A DNA stretch of 35,000 bases, taken from Actinidia chinensis. Lineage: Eukaryota > Streptophyta > Magnoliopsida > Ericales > Actinidiaceae. The DNA is taken from the NCBI GenBank assembly GCA_009663005.1, contig CM018895.1:23364238-23399237 (forward strand), written 5' to 3'. The translations under genes were made by a program, and so were the position numbers. The number at the start of each line of letters is the position of its first letter. Within the stretch, counting starts at the first letter, position 1. Shown one piece after another: positions 22,001 through 29,556 of the stretch. The notes under the pieces are model-generated. The model did not search any database. It was not told the origin of the DNA and saw nothing but the letters and a program-made list of their open reading frames with translations.

Positions 22001-22478
22001 GATGACATTTTAGTGTAAATAACTTTTGTGGAGTTACTTTTAATCTTCTAATATTTTAGTTGATTTTTACATGTTGAATTTTAGTTATTTTGAAAATAAA
22101 AAGACCTGTTTTGAAAGTTGGCGTGGGGCATCCGAAAACTCAAGCGACGGCTCTACACCCAGATCAATGCCAAAATGCAAAACAGGACACACCCAATTTC
22201 ACATTTGGTGATTTAACAACCACCCATGTCAATTGATTGCTTTGAATCTAATCTAATTGAGTTAACAGGAAAAATGGAAACTACTGCCATTCAATTCCAA
22301 AATGCAAAACCGGACACACCCATTCCACATTTGGTGATTTAACAAGAACCCAAGTCAATTGATTGCCTGAAAACCAATCTAATTGAGTTGAAAAGGAAAA
22401 TGGAAATTTCCAGTCTTACCAAGCTTGGCCTTCGCGATGAAATGCTTCGGATTTATTACCCACTCTCTTGACCGCCAT
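16043..22478 (-). CDS. BTB/POZ-NPH3 domain protein, apparent frameshift in exon 3
   Basis: Four exons on the minus strand: 22478-22420, 19122-19053, 18919-17713 and 16525-16043. Junctions: GCTTG|gtaaga, ttcag|GCATTG, CATAAG|gtgcat, ttcag|TTTCCC, TTGAAG|gtacat, tccag|GCACAC. It starts MAVKRVGNKSEAFHREGQAW, the usual N-terminus of one NPH3 subgroup, then SGLPSDITVEIGDMSFHLHK and FPLLSRSG of the BTB fold. The NPH3 domain follows, with DDWWYED (about residue 212), LLRLLRTAM, DYARPLADGIYRAIDIYLK and HPWLTDSEREQICRL, plus THAAQNERLPLR and VLFFEQLRL in exon 4. A coiled-coil-like stretch and basic tail end the protein. Expected length is about 605 aa, normal for the family. Exon 3 is 1,207 nt, one more than a multiple of three: reading frame is lost after AKAFE and resumes at AKFCYG. 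Family members act as CUL3 E3 ligase adaptors, often at the plasma membrane. Function of this member is not known. Confidence 0.9.
16901..17088 (+). mobile_element. Tourist-like (PIF/Harbinger) MITE, copy 2 of 3
   Basis: Starts GGCTCTGTTTGATACCAACT after a TTA trinucleotide and ends GCATTACCTATCGGAGTC. The interior has AACTTTTCAGCTGATTTTTT, TAAGTTTATAAGCAAAAAAG, CAGAGTTGA and TTTATTTTTAGCTAAAGTAA, colinear with the copy at 28,566. The base triplet after the right end is GTA rather than TTA, so the duplication has decayed or the end is mutated. Confidence 0.8.
17171..17390. mobile_element. Small hAT element in NPH3 intron 3, perfect 8-bp target duplication
   Basis: ATCTTAAG flanks the element on both sides (17,163-17,170 and 17,391-17,398). 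The right end, TTTTACAGCCCTG, inverts to CAGGGCTGTAAAA, a hAT-type terminus. The left end TACCGACTGTGAAATGA is a diverged match. The 220-bp interior has GCTTGA and CTCGA words and no coding capacity. Confidence 0.75.
18793..18799 (-). other. Site of the 1-nt frameshift in NPH3 exon 3
   Basis: Between GAG (Glu of AKAFE) and GCC (Ala of AKFCYG) the minus strand has seven bases, CCGTTTT, where the family normally has two codons (as in AFELVAKFCYG). The T run at 18,793-18,796 is a typical place for an indel. If read as is, translation stops about 10 codons later. It may be a sequencing or assembly error or a real lesion. Confidence 0.85.
19518..20219. mobile_element. hAT-type non-autonomous element in NPH3 intron 1
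   Basis: Left end TAGGGCTGTTAA, right end GTTGACACCCCTA; as inverted repeats they match at most positions. The flanks CTTACTAG (19,510-19,517) and CTTACTGG (20,220-20,227) form an 8-bp target duplication with one mismatch. Inside are repeated words for a purine-rich pattern (AACCGAACCG, CCGTGGATTA, GGTTCGGATCC) and a long TA microsatellite (about 19,699-19,795). No transposase frame. Confidence 0.8.
19699..19795. repeat. TA-rich microsatellite within the hAT element
   Basis: Nearly 100 bp of TA dinucleotides with occasional TT/AA interruptions. It is strongly self-complementary on the same strand. Confidence 0.85.
20760..21397. mobile_element. hAT-type non-autonomous element, second in NPH3 intron 1
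   Basis: Left end TAGAGATGGCAGAAAAAATC, right end CTTACCATCTCTA; the outer 10 bp (TAGAGATGGC versus inverted TAGAGATGGT) match at nine positions. The interior has GCGGGTTACGGGTGCGGG and GGTTGGGCGAGG words like those of the element at 2,637. An 8-bp target duplication is not clear (left ATAAGTTC, right GCCTATAA; a shared CTATAA lies slightly offset). Superfamily is assigned by resemblance to the 2,637 element. Confidence 0.65.
21425..22150. mobile_element. Probable decayed hAT-type element
   Basis: The left side has a dense GGCC region (CACCTGGGCCAAGGCCCACC, then CTAGGGGCCCCCC) and the right side reads GGGGCATCC, GAAAACTCAAG, CGACGGCTC, reminiscent of a widespread plant hAT end (inverted: GAGCCGTCGCTTGAGTTTTC). 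Between them AAAACTACACTTCT(T/G)GA(C/T)AGATTT occurs twice, about 60 bp apart. No clean TIR pair or target duplication, and frames of 60-73 codons lack transposase motifs. Confidence 0.35.
22170..22420. repeat. 127-bp tandem duplication touching the NPH3 exon 1 donor
   Basis: CCAAAATGCAAAAC begins at 22,170 and again at 22,297. The two units share GGACACACCCA, CACATTTGGTGATTTAACAA, GTCAATTGATTGC, AATCTAATTGAGTT and AAAATGGAAA in order. The second unit runs to within a few bases of the exon 1 splice donor (22,418-22,419 on the plus strand). Confidence 0.85.
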
Positions 22479-22598
22479 GTGTTGGATTTCTTTCAGAACT
22501 TTTGACAAACAGAGAGTGATTTGTCTGAAGATGCAACCACTAGAATGAAGCTGCGTGTGGATAAGTGAGAATGAAGGTGGTGCTGTGGTAATTACATC

Positions 22599-22639
<41 letters not shown>

Positions 22640-22700
22640 AATCCGAGTCTATTGGCGGGAGTGGAGTGAGAGAATGAATCGGTTATTGTGAGAAGTAGTT
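22479..22700 (-). promoter_or_regulatory. Probable 5' leader of the NPH3 gene
   Basis: Sequence upstream of the ATG at 22,478 (minus strand). It contains a (CT)n run on the sense strand at 22,634-22,600, about 120 bp before the ATG. No TATA box is obvious on the minus strand in the following 150 bp, so the start of transcription is not placed. Confidence 0.4.
22600..22634. repeat. (GA)n microsatellite in NPH3 leader
   Basis: About 35 bp of GA dinucleotides ending in GGGAGGGA. On the gene's sense strand it is a (TC)n run. Confidence 0.9.
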
Positions 22701-22754
22701 ACACAGATGGCTTTGTTGCCCTTTCATTTCTCAACCTACGAGATGCAGTCTTTT

Positions 22755-23180
22755 TGGATAAGTTACAATTTGTACCCTTAAAGTATTGACCAATGTCTAC
22801 TTTGATCCTCAAACAAATAATTTTGATTTTTTTGCATTGGCCCTTAAAGTACTAGTCTTTCTCAATTGAGCCAATTCTTTTAACTTCGTTCAAAATTGTT
22901 GACGGAATATTGGCGTTATGTCAGTGCCACATTACGGCCATATATGCACCCCGTTACCCCCCATCATCGACCACCCTACCCTGCCAATCACCGTATAACC
23001 CATCACCAACCACCACCAAATTTACGCACAACACATAGAGAGACTGGTTTGGTTTGCATCATATCACAAGTTGTCACCGTGCTCCCGCCAATCGCAAGTT
23101 ACCACTACCTCACACAACAATAGGAGACACCTAAAGCAGCAATGGTGGTTTTAGTTTCTACTCTCTCTCTCTCTAACGAT
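22755..23180. mobile_element. Left end of a Mutator-like or similar element
   Basis: Begins AAGTTACAATTTGTACCCTT and continues with GTCTACTTTGATCC, TTTGCATTGGCCCTTAAAGT, then TTAACTTCGTTCAAAATTGTTGACGG, an order typical of plant MULE-type ends like the one at 7,374. The matching right end was not found before 23,200, so it appears truncated or misassigned. The 75-codon frame across it is rejected. Confidence 0.35.
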
Positions 23181-23280
23181 GACAAAAAAATCAAAAATTA
23201 CTAAAAACGAAAAAACTCAAAAACCAAATTATCTAATAAATCTCAAAAAGAGCTGTAAGCTAAACTGGGCCTTAATCGGA
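23180..23280. repeat. Half-copy of the AT-rich foldback family
   Basis: Runs ACAAAAAAATCAAAAATTAC, AAAAACGAAAAAACTCAAAAA, then CTAAACTGGGCC, matching the right arm (reverse orientation) of the foldback elements at 6.9 and 33.9 kb. Confidence 0.45.
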
Positions 23281-23593
23281 CTAAAACCACAAATCAATGA
23301 AAACTGCAGCATCTCATCCAGCCCAGTCCTAGTGTTTTAATTCCTTCTCTTAGCCTGACCCGAGTGAGGATATGGCCGATGGGCTAAAAGCCCCTCCATT
23401 AGAACAAAGGCCCACTGGACCAAGTTAAACATGCATGGTGAAAATGATGGAGTAAAAAAATTAAATATAAATTTTTGGGCAGTTGTTATTATGAGAATAG
23501 TTAAAATTACAAAAAAAAAAAAGTTTTTTTTGCACAACCCTCTTCAACATGCTAAAATGGCTTTCCCTTTCTAGCAAAAACACAAACATTTTT
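23281..23593. other. Intergenic DNA, nothing recognised
   Basis: Mixed AT-rich sequence with a homopolymer-rich stretch near 23,510-23,530. No gene or repeat that I can support. Confidence 0.4.
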
Positions 23594-24134
23594 GGAAAAA
23601 TTAAAAAAAAATAAAAATCACAGGTTTAATTTTGGTAACAAATTAAATTTTATAGTTTTAACTATAATAAATTAAACTCTAGAGTTTTAATCCGATAACC
23701 ATTGAAACCATTACGAGTCTCCATTTTATAAGGGTTAAGAAAATCAATTTATTCCTGCTAAAAGATTAGAAAAATAATGTTGTTCGATATCATCCCTTTA
23801 AAAGCTATAATCGCTGAATTTAGAACTTATTTTTGATGCAATTAGGATAGATTTTTAAGTTAAACGTTCAAGTTATTTTTCAGAATTCTTCATAAAAATA
23901 ACCCCTAATTGCATCGATTAGGACAATTAAAGGGTGATAACGTCAAACAATTATATTTCCCTATTTTTTTGGTCAAAATTAATTTGTTCTATCAACCTAA
24001 TGAAATGAATACTAACAAATGATTTCAAATGTGACCAGATCAAAATTTTAGGGACTATTTTGTTACAATTAAAACTATAAAATTTAATTTGTTACTTAAT
24101 TCAAACTCTAAAGAGTTCTTTTTATAATTTTTCC
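23594..24134. mobile_element. Mutator-like MITE with ~100-bp TIRs, copy A
   Basis: Left end GGAAAAATTA, right end TAATTTTTCC. Further in, the left arm contains TAACAAATTAAATTTTATAG followed by TTTTAA, and the right arm carries its exact inverse. The flanks AACATTTTT (23,585-23,593) and AATATTTTT (24,135-24,143) match at 8 of 9 positions, the 9-bp duplication expected for Mutator-type transposition. An inner pair (CCCTTTAAAAG; ATTAAAGGG) extends the symmetry. No coding capacity. A related element lies at 29,106. Confidence 0.72.
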
Positions 24135-24287
24135 AATATTTTTTTAATTTTGAAAATCCCTTGACATTTGCCTTTATTATGATGACAAAAATACCCCCAT
24201 CTAATTAAGTATAAATTAACTGCCCCGACCATCTTCCAACTGGCCGGATACGTGGCCGGCGATATGATGGCAGAGGTGACCAGATCT

Positions 24288-24321
24288 GAGAGAGAGAGAG
24301 AGAGAGAGAGAGAAGAGAGAG
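24288..24321. repeat. (GA)n microsatellite
   Basis: About 34 bp of GA repeats with one AAG interruption. Preceded by GACCAGATCTGAGAG, close to the AGATCTGACCACGATGAGAG that precedes the next (GA)n run. Confidence 0.9.
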
Positions 24322-24402
24322 ACGAACTCGTATGAGAGGTGAGCATGTCGTCCCGAACTTCTTCACCGGCTGATAATGGAGGAATGGACAAGATCTGACC
24401 AC

Positions 24403-24404
<2 letters not shown>

Positions 24405-24432
<28 letters not shown>
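24405..24432. repeat. (GA)n microsatellite
   Basis: About 28 bp of GA repeats. The open frames on both strands through this stretch read Arg-Glu or Ser-Leu dipeptides and are repeat artefacts. Confidence 0.9.
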
Positions 24433-24437
<5 letters not shown>

Positions 24438-24636
24438 GATGATGGCGACGGTGGCAGATAGACGGCAATGTATCGGTGAATGCCGGTGGTGCGCCGAAGA
24501 TCGGCGAGAGAGAGAGCAAGTAGAGAGAGACGAGAGTATTAAAAATATACGTAATATTTATTATTTTTCATTTTTCATCGGAGCTTTTACTCTAATTACA
24601 TGGGGCCGAGAGTTGGAAATTATTTTAATTATTTTT

Positions 24637-24740
24637 AGGTAAACTACACTTTGTATTCTTGCATTTTGACTAAAATCTCACTCATTCTTACGTTATCAAC
24701 GTTGCCCTTCCATCTGTATTCGTCAATTTTTAAATTCAAT
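24637..24740. mobile_element. Possible MULE-type element end
   Basis: TTAGGTAAACTACACTTTGT, then GCATTTTGACTAAAATCTCAC and GCCCTTCC, resembles the left end of the elements at 7,374 and 22,755. No partner end was found. Confidence 0.3.
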
Positions 24741-24878
24741 GACAAAAAGAGAGATTATGCTGACATTAATTGAGCGAAAGATTGACGGAAGAACTACGTT
24801 CACATTTTACCTAAAATATCAATGTGAAAATACAAAAAAAAACAAAATCAAAATCAAAAACAAAGAAAACAAAATAAA

Positions 24879-25100
24879 TACTCTTTCCATCCCATATTGC
24901 AAGATCAATTTCATTATTTTGGATATTCAAAAAATGGTCTATAATTTTTAATTTATATTATTTTTAATAAATTTAAAAGTCTTGTATAAAAGAATTAATT
25001 GAGATTTTTTAATTAATGTAAAAATTTTTAAATTTTTTAAAAAAAATATATTATCTTTTAATTCGATTAAAAAACCCGATTGTCTAAAATCTATAATATA
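24879..25100. mobile_element. Possible Stowaway-type (Tc1/mariner) fragment
   Basis: TACTCTTTCCATCCCATATT at 24,879 is close to the Stowaway left end (TACTCCCTCCGTCCCATA). The expected inverted right end is absent, so this is a truncated fragment or chance resemblance. The following DNA is AT-rich without coding signal. Confidence 0.35.
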
Positions 25101-25690
25101 AGACACAAAGTTTTTTGAATCTCAAAACTATTTTTTACTATCTACGGTTGAAATCCATTTGAGTTAATAAAATGACTGAAATTTCACTTGAAATTATTTT
25201 TCCTCTAAAAATAATTATTTCTTTTTCTCAAATGTGTGAGTCCCACATATATTATGATATAATAACCAAAAAACTTTTAAAATTGAACATATATTTTATC
25301 TATTTGATTATTTTTTAGTAGGACCCGCAAAAAAATTAATTTTTTTCCTCTCATTTCTCACAAACTAGCAATAATTTTTCAAATTCATTATACTTTCTAA
25401 TTTATTCTCCATTTTGTAGCAATGTATCTCTTTATATATGCATATAATGTATTTCTTATCTGACATTTTATATCTTATCTATTTTTTAGATTAAAAATTA
25501 TTAGTAAATACACTTAATATATATTATATAGATATATATATATTATATATATATAAGATATATTAATATATATATTTGTTAACCGTAATGCTTGTAAATA
25601 CAAACAATTATTAATAAACAAAATATGAGATTAATTAAGGGAGCAATAACAAAAAGGAGGATGTTAAGACGAGTTCGAGCCGTGGTAATA
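25101..25690. other. AT-rich intergenic DNA
   Basis: No gene seen. Contains a TA-rich tract near 25,517-25,576 and otherwise unstructured AT-rich DNA. Confidence 0.45.
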
Positions 25691-25818
25691 CTACGGGCTC
25701 GCCTACGTGGCGCGCCCATATCCAACCATTTAGAGGTGGACCCCACAATTTTTTTTTTAAAGTGAGATTTACCCCCAAATGGATGGATACGGGTGCGCCA
25801 CATAGGCGACTCCGTGGG
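25691..25818. repeat. Imperfect 55-bp inverted repeat (hairpin) with short loop
   Basis: Left arm, 25,691-25,746, runs CTACGGGCTCGCCTACGTGG, CGCGCCCATATCCAACCATT, then AGGTGGACCCCAC. Right arm, 25,762-25,818, is its inverse with roughly 75-80% pairing (GTGAGATTTACCCCCAAATG, GATGGATACGGGTGCGCCAC, ATAGGCGACTCCGTGGG). A T/A-rich loop of about 15 bp separates them. Could be a small foldback element or a source of small RNA; transcription is unknown. Confidence 0.7.
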
Positions 25819-26311
25819 AACAGGACTCCAACAAAAATAAAAGGTTAAAGAAGAAGTCTTGGCATGGCTGTTCATTCCCACGAGGACCGTATGTGGCCAA
25901 GACAGAACAAACACAAAAGGGGGTACGTGCACCTTAGTTTTTGCACTGTGGGCTCTACTTTCATTTTCTTGGACTTGGCCTCTTTGCGTCTTTAAGACGG
26001 TAAAAGATCAATCAAATATAAATTAATGGTGGATCAATATTTATTTATATTAAAATAAGTATATATAAATATGTGTATTATATTTATTAATTAAGTATAA
26101 AATAATACTAAACGGATATTGAATTGTGCACCATCAATATATTTTTTTATAATATTTATAATAAATTTTATGATATAAATGATTTGAATTATTAAAATAG
26201 ACTCAAAACAGAATTTAAAATGCTTAAAATATACTGATACAGTCTATTTAGGGTACTACAAAGAAGTCAAGTCCCATTTTCACACGGAACATGACGGCAT
26301 GACCAAGTGAG
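25819..26311. other. Intergenic DNA, weak inverted repeat only
   Basis: A weak inverted pair, ATTAATGGTGGATCAATAT near 26,020 and ATTGTGCACCATCAATAT near 26,122, may mark a 110-bp MITE, with too many mismatches to call. No gene. Confidence 0.35.
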
Positions 26312-26566
26312 AACAAATTTTTAACTGCTTTAAATTTTCATTTTTAATGAATTTTAAAATTATTTATCAAAATTTTATATTTTTTTAATTTTTCTTGACG
26401 AGAAGAGTCTAAAAATATAAAAATATTCATCTAGTTTGGAAAAATGTCCATTGACCCACTCCCCCCCCCAAAAAAAAAAAGAAAAGAAAAGATGCAAAAA
26501 TTCGTAAGACTCGAAAATTAAAACAACTAAAAAAAAGAACTAGGCCAAACACGACCTAACCAAAAA
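26312..26566. repeat. AT-rich foldback element, copy B
   Basis: Left arm TTTTTAACTGCTTTAAATTT, TTATCAAAATTTTATATTTT, CTTGACGAGA; right arm AATTCGTAAGACTCGAAAAT, TAAAACAACTAAAAAAAAG, CTAGGCCAAACACG. The order mirrors the element at 33,911. Boundaries approximate. Confidence 0.5.
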
Positions 26567-26960
26567 AATAATTTTATAACGTTAGAATAATCTTACCTTA
26601 AGAGTCATAGTGATCTAACACTAGTTACTCTATAATCACAAAGCTACTGCTAGATCGCTTTCAATGTCCAACCAACAGATCTAGATGTTGTGGAATGTTG
26701 TTGTGAAATTGTGAAATTTCTTGCGGACTCCATTCATCGCCCATTGACGATTCAAGTCGTTCATTTTGTTGGCCCGAAAATGAAAGTTATCCATAATAAA
26801 CTCAGCTTTATCAAACATTTAAAATTAATAGTTTAAAATTACAATCATATCAGTTTTTCAGTTATATGACATAAAATGTAATTTGTTCCTTAGTTTATAA
26901 ATGTCCAATAATTTTTTTTTTTCAAGAATGACCTACGCCGCGGGGTTCGGATCAGATCAT

Positions 26961-26997
26961 GGACAGTGGGTTGACAAAAAAATTTCAAAATTGACAA

Positions 26998-27039
<42 letters not shown>

Positions 27040-27062
27040 CTCAACTAGGACAGTGGGTTGAC
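26961..27062. repeat. 15-bp direct repeats flanking an (AAT)n microsatellite
   Basis: GGACAGTGGGTTGAC occurs at 26,961-26,975 and again at 27,048-27,062. Between them lie an A-rich stretch and (AAT)n from about 26,998 to 27,038. The arrangement resembles a tiny insertion with an A-rich tail and target duplication, or a duplication that created the repeat. Confidence 0.75.
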
Positions 27063-27648
27063 CTATGGCTCCATTATTCACTAGGCTAAACCATTTTGAT
27101 ATTTACCGTTTTTACCTGTGTGAAAATCTTGTACACAAAGGGTAAAAACAAATATTTTCGTTGTTGATTGTACAGTTGTTTGTAATATAGGATTGTTTGA
27201 AAAATAATTTTTAAAACTCTATTGGAACAATATAACCGTATTAAAAATATGACCGCTGAAAAAAATACTATAACATAGAATCAATAAATAATAAATGAAT
27301 AATAATGAAATTATATTCTAATGGAATAGAGTTGGAGTAGAAAAGTTGATGGAGTGAGTGTTAAAAAACTAAACTAGTTAAAATATAATATGTGATTTTT
27401 GAGTTATAACTTTACTTTAAGTTTAACGATGCTGATTTGGATGTTCAACTAACCAGCAAGCTCAATTGATGGAAAAGGTCCCAAATAAACAAACACCAAA
27501 CTAATTAATGAGTTTAATTTAAGGACTTAGCTCCTCTAAAGTTCTAAATATGGATTGTACCGCTGTAATTCAAGTATTTTGGAATTTGTTTTTGGCTCAT
27601 ATTGATAATCCAAATTGTTCATATTATAGATTTTATTATAAAGATAAG
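27063..27648. other. Intergenic DNA, nothing recognised
   Basis: AT-rich, no gene and no structured repeat that I can support. Confidence 0.4.
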
Positions 27649-27650
27649 TA

Positions 27651-27809
27651 CTGTAAAAAATTACGTTAATCAGGTACAGTTCAGTATTCGTTCAGTACTA
27701 TTTTATAACTTAACAAATGAGTGTGGTACACATGATTATATACCCATTATCTTATAAATTGATATTGATGGACCATTGTTTTGTATCCGATCAACATAAT
27801 TTTTTACAG
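27651..27809. mobile_element. 159-bp MITE with ~28-bp TIRs and TA duplication
   Basis: Left end CTGTAAAAAATTACGTTAAT followed by CAGGTACA; inverted right end CTGTAAAAAATTATGTTGAT followed by CGGATACA, 24 of 28 matching. TA lies on both sides (27,649-27,650; 27,810-27,811), as in Tc1/mariner-type insertion, though a longer duplication cannot be excluded. No coding capacity. Confidence 0.72.
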
Positions 27810-27811
27810 TA

Positions 27812-28565
27812 TTAAAATTCTCGATGAAATATACAATATGATCGATTTGGATCATCAAAAAGGGCCCAAACGAGGTCTAAAATGCTTGAACTGCACAAGT
27901 GCAATCTAGAAATGGACTACATAAAAGCCTACTCCTTAATTTAATTCACTTAAATAAACAAGATTGTAAAATGACACTTGCTTAATTAGAGTTCCACATC
28001 AGCCTTCAAAACTCACCATTTTTATTTTAGCTAAGTGAATAGCTCATAGTAAAAAATAATTAGAAATAGTAGCAAAATTAAACTGGTGGATTATTTTGAC
28101 CAACCTCAAGTGACTTCTAGGACAAATGAATAATTTTTACCTTGGGGAGCTGAATGTATGTGCAAAGAGTACATAATTCGTAATGTATACATAAAATATA
28201 ATATTAATTTTAATTTTTAGAATCGAAAACCTATATAATTTGAAAATGCTAGTAACTAATATTATGGAATTGCGGTTGCCCCCGCCCACCTTCACTTGCC
28301 CCTTTTGGGTCTCCCTGAATGAATCTGTATCATTTATTTTTTAATTCGAAAATATTTTTTAAAAATATTTGAAGATTGTAGAATTTCTTTTAAAAATATT
28401 TAAAAGCTTCACCAAGCCAAATTAAATCCTAGAAAAGAAGGCAATACAAGCATCAAAAAAATCAAAGTATAAGTAAAAAATTCAAAAAATTAAACTTAAA
28501 ATTGAGAAACAGTGGGACCCTATAATTTATTGTAATTACGTAATAATACCTATTACCTAATTTTA
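27812..28565. other. Intergenic DNA, nothing recognised
   Basis: AT-rich, no gene. A short C-rich stretch (TTGCCCCCGCCCACC) near 28,275-28,290 is the only compositional break. Confidence 0.4.
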
Positions 28566-28762
28566 GGCTCCGTTTCTGTACCAACTTTTCGGTTGTCTTT
28601 TTTAAGCTTATAAGTAAAAAAATAAGCTAGAGTTGATTTTTTTGCTTTTTTATTTATTTTTAGATAAAGTAAGTCTAAAAAAATTAAAAAGCCAAAAAGT
28701 CTTAACTTTTTTGGTAATAAATTTTTTAAAAAAATAGCTTTTAAGCATTACCAAACGGAACC
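28566..28762 (+). mobile_element. Tourist-like (PIF/Harbinger) MITE, copy 3 of 3
   Basis: Starts GGCTCCGTTTCTGTACCAAC and ends TTACCAAACGGAACC, with TTA directly repeated on both sides (28,563-28,565; 28,763-28,765). The 197-bp interior matches the 16,901 copy block for block: AACTTTTCGGTTG, AAGCTTATAAGTAAAAAAAT, AGAGTTGATTTTTTTGC, TAGATAAAGTAAG, TTAAGCATTACC. This is the best preserved of the three. Confidence 0.88.
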
Positions 28763-28789
28763 TTAATCTCTCCTCTCTACAAAAAAAGA

Positions 28790-29095
28790 AATATAAAAAA
28801 AAATCAAAAACATTATTCTGCTTACTCTGGCCCTAGTGTCTCATGGCTACGTGCCTGTAACCGTAGACTAGTGGTCCACACTGGAAGAACCAGTGTACCT
28901 ACCAACAGTGTAAAATAAACCGCTCTTGGATACCCCTCAGACGAACGTAACGACAGAGATTCTGAAAAAAGTGGGGTCACCGGTCGGTTTAAGAAATTTC
29001 GTCTACAGAAACGATAACGTTACGGTCACCGTCGCAGCGGGTACGTGAGGTCAAGTAAACCGTAAGCGTGCAGAGTCGAGTTGAGCCGAGCAGTA
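28790..29095. other. GC-richer single-copy stretch, function unknown
   Basis: About 300 bp of balanced composition with CG-containing words (GGGGTCACCGGTCGG, CACCGTCGCAGCGGGTACG, CCGAGCAG) in otherwise AT-rich DNA. It has no open frame or splice pattern that I can defend, and no RNA-gene signature. It could be a fragment of a decayed gene or element. Confidence 0.35.
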
Positions 29096-29105
29096 TTTCC
29101 ATTTA

Positions 29106-29546
29106 GGAAAAATTATGTAAAAATCATGAGAATAAATTGAACTCTATAATTTTAATTATAATAAATAAAATTATGTTGTTTTAATTTGAGAGTAAATGAA
29201 TGAAACTAATTAATTATTGCTCAAAATGGATTGAAACTAAGTCGAATAAGGTTTATCCGTTTTTAAAGTCTTAATTGAACTATTATCATTTAAAAATAGA
29301 ATATAAATTTGATCTTTTTAAATAAATCTAAAAGTCAAACTCTCTAATTTATTTTATTAGTTGGTTTGATAAGTTATTTTCATGCATTTTGGACGAAAAA
29401 TTATTGGTCCCGTTAGCCCTAGGTAAACTAGCGAATGATTTAAATTGTTACCGGATTAAAATTATAAAATTTAATTTATTATAATTGAAACTAAGGATTT
29501 AACTTGATATTGTGGTCAAACCCTCGGGTTTTCTTCGTAATTTTTA
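29106..29546. mobile_element. Mutator-like MITE with long TIRs, copy B
   Basis: Left arm GGAAAAATTATG with AATTATAATAAATAAAATTATG; right arm inverts to TAAAAATTACG with AATTATAATAAATTAAATTTT. TTTCCATTTA flanks it on both sides (29,096-29,105; 29,547-29,556), a 9-10 bp duplication that fits Mutator-type insertion. The element is a relative of the one at 23,594. No coding capacity. Confidence 0.75.
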
Positions 29547-29556
29547 TTTCCATTTA

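Larger units (their letters stand above)
19123..22419 (-). other. NPH3 gene intron 1, 3.3 kb, transposon-filled
   Basis: GT-AG intron separating the 20-residue N-terminal exon from the BTB exon. It holds two hAT-type elements (19,518-20,219 and 20,760-21,397), probable hAT remains (about 21,425-22,150) and a 127-bp tandem duplication ending at the donor site. The stretch 20,228-20,750 holds nothing I can name. Exon 1 assignment rests on its characteristic peptide and the matching splice phase (TG|G makes Trp). Confidence 0.8.

Noticed and set aside
24122..24642. Overlapping frames reading Ser-Leu or Arg-Glu repeats
   Set aside because: Produced by the (GA)n microsatellites on each strand.
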